Shown here: piece after piece, positions 42,401 through 44,999 of the stretch
Position numbering within the stretch: the first letter of the stretch is position 1
Layout: every line of letters starts with the position of its first letter
Origin: Sphingobacteriales bacterium
GTDB taxonomy: Bacteria; Bacteroidota; Bacteroidia; Chitinophagales; Chitinophagaceae
Length of the DNA: 44,999 nucleotides
Reading direction: 5' to 3'
Assembly (NCBI GenBank): GCA_004295245.1
Contig: REAR01000090.1
Location: forward strand, 1-44,999
Made by a program: the position numbers and the translations under genes
Notes under the pieces: model-generated
The model's input: the letters and a program-made list of their open reading frames with translations, nothing else
Told to the model about the DNA's origin: nothing
Database searches by the model: none

Positions 42401-42821
42401 ATGGACGCCAGCTTCATCTCTTTCGTTGGCTAATACATTCAGCCCGGTTGCACGTCCCAATACTACTACTATATACACACTTACTGTTAAAGACCTGAAC
42501 AATTGTACCGCTACAGATAACGTAACTGTAACAGTGGTTCCAAACTGTATTAAAGTAATGAATGCCTTTACCCCCAACGGTGATGGTGTAAATGAAAGAT
42601 GGGTGGTAACAACTGGTGGCTTATGTGCTACACAAATAAAGGCAGTAGTATTTAACCGCTATGGCAATATTGTTTACGAGAATACGAATTACCAAAATAA
42701 CTGGGATGGCACTTATAAAGGCAAGCCGGTTGCAGATGGTACTTATTATTATACGGTTACTTATCGTCTTCTGAATGGCCGAGATGTTATTATGAAAGGC
42801 GACGTAACTATTTTAAGATAA
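39468..42821 (+). CDS. secreted YCF48/BNR-repeat protein with T9SS type-B sorting domain
   Basis: 1117 residues. After a signal peptide (LCCLLLLFLFVIPFCVMSQ) a beta-propeller-like region carries several Asp-box type repeats (DGGKNWTYG, DGGVTWSF, NGGASWDSL, DGGQNWI, NNGLSWQTF, DGGATWTNI, GGNTWVDI, DGGASWIL), as in sialidase-like or YCF48-like proteins. Beta-sandwich segments follow, and the type-B sorting domain closes it (MNAFTPNGDGVNERW ... FNRYGNIVYENTNYQNNWDGTYKGKPVADGTYYYTV). Export by T9SS is expected. The porP/sprF-type gene starts 16 bases downstream, the usual arrangement. Enzymatic activity is not supported by residues I can see. Confidence 0.9.
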   Translation: MTNYCFAKRLCCLLLLFLFVIPFCVMSQSGQYNTTNWKFSNPKQFGFTPFDVDFIDNTTALAVGSDGGIAKSIDGGKNWTYGPFIFFNSAGVRSKTAFQDVHFVSSTIAYAVGTLGAMAKTIDGGVTWSFVTTPLYANAKNINAVWFINKDTGYIGGQYNSIDSIPKLYFTRNGGASWDSLAAPVNGKSRAGYVANPSLQPFLLDVTAKDKEILKIIFVNDNLGYVSGSGLSTFERHPASPSGTTTTGAHHASMLWKFSSGTLTDYSLSKERLGYTGVNTTTVNTTTRYGSTQNATQSMRAMQIINDSTVLLMSFNNNIVVRVHTGKNDSTQNVAVPGLYEKGRYVTLNFPFPPNGGTPIPNPQVLLASNPYHIRKASNGKLFAAGNFGALWTSVDTGKNWIRESSLPQGKNYSSNGTWAIDIAPNGRFLTLGTNGVVADSMPGGTWQSAYVSTPLSAGYNKIDFTDCNNGIAVGGGNITVTTDGGQNWIDKVRPDFVATFVNITGVTYPNLSKLYLTTNVGSIYQSPDKGTTLDPVYINAAFQMNDVTAIGNDTVWAVGYSAFSVPAASRKSSIFRSFNNGLSWQTFDIAVTTTTPAFTAPTLSQMAFPSRTVGYVAGSRNGVYKTTDGGATWTNISPFPSVNFAPAGFPNASITYTEVFALDDNTVFLTGNMFTNVGVKRVYKSINGGNTWVDITGNITAILPVGNLNGILMHDANNGYVVAPGGALLKTTDGGASWILDIAPTNSLFNTMSFAPKKVPANIGMVNRKLFVTGASISGAPLMEYGNPADIAVNAAETITNATCTNPNGGSILIAASGGIAPYTYSIDGVNFQTANSFSGLSQGAKTITIKDAYCGLLVKNLTVGFTDNLTLTTNNDTLACAGAPVQMLATSAATNYSWSPATGLSNATISNPVARVNNNTAYTVTASLNGCVKTKVVTINVKPSPSVEAGSDKTIVTGDQVILEGSSSAATPVSIEWTPASSLSLANTFSPVARPNTTTIYTLTVKDLNNCTATDNVTVTVVPNCIKVMNAFTPNGDGVNERWVVTTGGLCATQIKAVVFNRYGNIVYENTNYQNNWDGTYKGKPVADGTYYYTVTYRLLNGRDVIMKGDVTILR

Positions 42822-42837
42822 TTTCAAAATAACAGTT

Positions 42838-43559
42838 ATGAGATATTTACTATTTAGTGTTATAGGTATTTTAACAGGCTATATTGCAGTTGCACAACAA
42901 CTACAAACATCTTCAATGTATGATGTGCAAGGCGTATTTCACAACCCTGCAATGGCCGGCACACAAAAAAATAATATAGTGGGTGCTACCTATCGTTCTC
43001 AATGGAGCGGTATCAGTGGCTCACCTAAAACAGCTTAGCATTAGACAGGGCTAAGCTGCTGGAAACATTGGGCGCTGATCCTGCAATTGGTACTGCCAGT
43101 AACGATGTTAAGTTTGATGCAGGCTTTGGGGTTGCATATGTTAGCGACAAATGGCAGATTGGTGCTTCCGTTTCTCAACTAGTGCAATCAAAGCTTAATT
43201 TTTATTCTGGTAATCTCAGTCGCAGTCAACAAGGCCGTTTATATCGGCATTATTATTTGCATGCAGCTTATAAATGGAATGTAGATGGCACTACCGATAT
43301 CATTCCTAATTTTTTAATGATCTATTTGCCCAATGCCCCGTTAGAATTTCAAGGCGGTTTCAGGGTAGAGCATAATGAAACTTTTTGGTGGGGGTTGGCA
43401 CTCCGTGCAAAGCAAAGTTTTATACTTACCGCCGGACTTCACGTAAACAAAAAGTTTACCATTGGTTATTCATTTGATATGTATAGAACTCCGCTCAGCA
43501 TTTTTGATCGTGGCTCTAATGCCCACGAACTAATGCTTCGCTATAATTTTTTGCAATGA
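42838..43559 (+). pseudogene. broken porP/sprF T9SS outer-membrane gene
   Basis: The first frame (42838-43038) encodes a signal peptide and the family N-terminus (SSMYDVQGVFHNPAMAGTQKNNIVGATYRSQWSGISGSPKTA) and stops. A second frame, open from 43029, continues LALDRAKLLETLGADPA ... FDAGFGVAYVSDKWQIGASVSQLVQSKLNFYSG ... HELMLRYNFLQ, the C-terminal two-thirds of the family. The usual segment between them (about 70-80 residues) is missing and the frames are offset, so both a deletion and a frameshift appear. The total is ~240 codons, against ~300-340 for intact PorP/SprF. The gene lies downstream of the T9SS-B protein it would normally help export. Confidence 0.82.
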
Positions 43560-43584
43560 GCAACCTCTCAGAGTAAAAACAACG

Positions 43585-43620
43585 GCAGCTGTAGTATGTA
43601 CAGCTGCTTTGTTGTTTTAT
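43585..43620 (+). terminator. Rho-independent terminator
   Basis: GCAGCTGTA (43585-43593) and TACAGCTGC (43599-43607) form a perfect 9-base stem with a 5-base loop, followed by TTTGTTGTTTTAT. It terminates the plus-strand unit of the T9SS-B protein and the broken porP/sprF. Confidence 0.8.
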
Positions 43621-43664
43621 AAAAATTGTATTGTTTCCGGCTTCGGTAATGCTATTAAACATCG

Positions 43665-43699
43665 TTGCCACGCTCGGTTCAACAGCAGTGCTGGTGGCA
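43665..43699. repeat. 35-base variant repeat, second copy
   Basis: It matches 9897-9931 at 31 of 35 positions, starting TTGCCACGCTCG and ending TGGCA. The TGCCAC / GTGGCA arms are inverted. It lies just after the stop of the GNAT gene. Confidence 0.6.
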
Positions 43700-43708
43700 A
43701 CAGGGTTA

Positions 43709-44272
43709 TCAAACAGACCTTTTATAAGCTTGTAAAATATACCCATCATTACCACCAATAGTAAATGTGTGTTGCCGCACAAACCCATTTAACTCATACC
43801 ATTTAAAATTACGCTGCTCAGATGTTTCAAGGTAAACAGGCAGCTGATTGCTTTGTGCCTCCTTTATAATTTGATTCAAAAGCCGGGTGCCGCTACCCTT
43901 TTGTTGCATTGCAGGTAGCACACCCACATACCATAAGTGGTAAAAAGCTTTCTCAGGGTAAAGCTTTTTTAAATCTTTCTCCCGTTTCATCACCCGTTTA
44001 ATACGCCCCCAGCTAAGTATTTTTATTACAAACTTAAAATCTCTCAGAATAGCTTTTACACTATTGTTTTTTTGGTGTGGTAATAGTAACAAAGCTGCAG
44101 CTCCGCTTTTTTCATCCAGATAAATTTTGCCAAATTCATCACAACAGTCATAGCAATAACTTAATAACGCTAAAATTCTGCTGTCAGCAGCACCTGCTAT
44201 ATATACAACGCTTCTATTATGCCTGAAAGCAGGCAATAAAATTTCCAGCACCTTTTTTTTGGTAGCATTCAT
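43709..44272 (-). CDS. GNAT-family N-acetyltransferase
   Basis: 187 residues. The acetyl-CoA binding region is HLWYVGVLPAMQQKGSGTRLLNQIIKEA (motif A with Q-x-x-G-x-G), followed by PVYLETSEQRNFKWYELNGF (motif B region). The N-terminal half contains the basic segment GRIKRVMKREKDLKKLYPEK. It transfers an acetyl group from acetyl-CoA to an amine of unknown identity. It stands alone on the minus strand, convergent with the T9SS unit. Confidence 0.88.
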   Translation of the reverse strand: MNATKKKVLEILLPAFRHNRSVVYIAGAADSRILALLSYCYDCCDEFGKIYLDEKSGAAALLLLPHQKNNSVKAILRDFKFVIKILSWGRIKRVMKREKDLKKLYPEKAFYHLWYVGVLPAMQQKGSGTRLLNQIIKEAQSNQLPVYLETSEQRNFKWYELNGFVRQHTFTIGGNDGYILQAYKRSV

Positions 44273-44822
44273 GCGTATAAGCTGTAAGTAAAAAAGACTA
44301 CTGTTTAAACCTTTTTCTAAAACCTATCTCAAAAATAACAGTTACTTAAATAAAGTCTGTAAATCTAAAATCCATTTTTTATATGTTGGTATAATTTTGA
44401 GGCAACCAGTAATCTGTATTTGTTGAAGTTCCTTAAAATAAAGAATCGAAATTCTTGGCAAGGGCTGGGGTTATACGGTTATGGGTATTGCAGGCAAATT
44501 CAAAGCAGATTGAAAAATATTTGGTATTGCATTCAACAGCAAAGAGAAGATCGATTTTTTAAACGACAATCCAATCACCGTTGGGTGAATAAGAAATAGG
44601 CTTCGGTAAAATGAAGTGGTTTGATTGTGGGTTGACAGGTGCCGCTGGTTTTGAAGGCAATGTAATTGTAGTAGCGGCAAATTATGTATTGGGGTTGGCC
44701 AAATTATAATCTGGCACAACCAATGAAACTCATCATAATAACAAACATCGGGAGATGCTTATTACTATCGGGTTTAAATTATAAAACCCGATGAAACGAA
44801 GCCATGTTTAACAACATGGCTA
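44273..44822. other. 550-base spacer without a recognisable gene
   Basis: I see no convincing gene on either strand. A short minus-strand frame at 44471-44719 has no family features and unlikely composition. The right end holds two hairpins: ATCGGGTTT / AAACCCGAT (44767-44792) and AGCCATGTT / AACATGGCT (44800-44821). Confidence 0.5.
44800..44821 (-). terminator. hairpin after the partial minus-strand gene
   Basis: AGCCATGTT (44800-44808) and AACATGGCT (44813-44821) form a perfect 9-base stem with a 4-base loop, one base after the stop codon of the partial gene at the window edge. A second hairpin (44767-44792) follows. There is only a weak T-tract, so termination is probable but not certain. 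Confidence 0.5.
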
Positions 44823-44999
44823 TTATTTACCCGCTTTAATTTTTAAAAAATCACTGCCATGCAGTAAACGGGTAAGGTTTTGGTTACCGGTATTAAAAAA
44901 CTGCTCCTGGTTGGTAAGTGATACAATGCGCCAGAAGTTTTTAATTTTTAATTCATCAAAGTCGTTACCCTTTACAAAAACACCGGTAAAGTTATTACG
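44823..44999 (-). CDS. 3' end of an unidentified gene (partial)
   Basis: The last 58 codons of a gene that begins beyond the right edge of the window. The segment contains NNFTGVFVKGNDFDELKIKN, then FWRIVSLTNQEQFFNTGNQ and the tail FLKIKAGK before a TAA stop at 44823-44825. The frame is open to the window edge, and two hairpins follow the stop, which supports a real gene. I do not recognise the family from this fragment. Confidence 0.6.
   Translation of the reverse strand, partial: RNNFTGVFVKGNDFDELKIKNFWRIVSLTNQEQFFNTGNQNLTRLLHGSDFLKIKAGK

Noticed and set aside
44471-44719. 82-codon minus-strand frame in the right-hand spacer
   Set aside because: Its composition is unlike the neighbours, no start context or family motif is seen, and it looks like chance openness in noncoding DNA.
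1-44999. tRNA, rRNA or riboswitch genes
   Set aside because: No cloverleaf with a GTTC-type T-loop, no rRNA segment and no known riboswitch core was recognised on either strand. This was a reading by eye, so short RNAs could be missed.

Overview
The window looks like the chromosome of a member of Bacteroidota, most likely a Chitinophagaceae-type soil or freshwater bacterium (inference). The evidence is two large secreted proteins with type IX secretion (T9SS) type-B C-terminal sorting domains next to a PorP/SprF gene, a sensor kinase with a large periplasmic two-component-regulator propeller, a Bacteroidota-style LptD, DUF6702, DUF2520 and DUF4197 proteins, and short, often A/T-rich spacers without strong Shine-Dalgarno sequences. 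No tRNA, rRNA, CRISPR array, phage module, recombinase or transposase was seen.

Layout. 0.6-4.4 kb: acyl-CoA-binding protein and a methyltransferase, convergent with a glycosyltransferase/flippase pair (surface glycan). 4.5-9.8 kb: KirBac potassium channel, lone ABC ATPase, DUF2520 Rossmann protein, alpha/beta hydrolase, EamA transporter, Crp/Fnr regulator. 10.2-15.8 kb: an A/T-rich accessory island of five genes, all on the minus strand (DUF2268-like protease, two unrecognised proteins, an HNH-like protein, a DUF2306 membrane protein). 16.1-20.8 kb: M1 peptidase, HupE/UreJ protein, divergent DUF6702 protein, lipoprotein esterase. 20.9-31.7 kb: CNNM/CorC protein, PAP2 phosphatase, L-rhamnose mutarotase-like protein, N-acetylmuramoyl-alanine amidase, LptD, a small secreted protein, a thioredoxin-fold TPR lipoprotein, DUF4197 protein, thioesterase, FKBP isomerase, thioredoxin. 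31.8-35.6 kb: histidine kinase and response regulator. 35.7-43.6 kb: IgGFc-binding/PKD protein, divergent YCF48-like protein, and a broken porP/sprF. 43.7-45 kb: GNAT acetyltransferase, a long gap, and the 3' end of an unknown gene.

The most striking part is the island. Its genes are separated by 190-200 bp elements that look like unusually long integron attC recombination sites. Each has outer boxes resembling GTTAGGC/GCCTAAC, inner arms that differ from element to element but stay complementary within each element, and a related central sequence. Three genes are bracketed by their own matching boundary sequence, as expected of circularisable cassettes. No integrase is present, so it resembles an orphan cassette array. 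One junction carries a deletion scar with a signal-peptide remnant.

A second theme is a family of palindromic intergenic elements (core GTTGCGTCGCAC / GTGCGACGCAAC, ends GTTACCAGC / GCTGGTAAC). About a dozen full, partial or variant copies sit mostly just after stop codons. Two extend into coding sequence and replace C-terminal tails.
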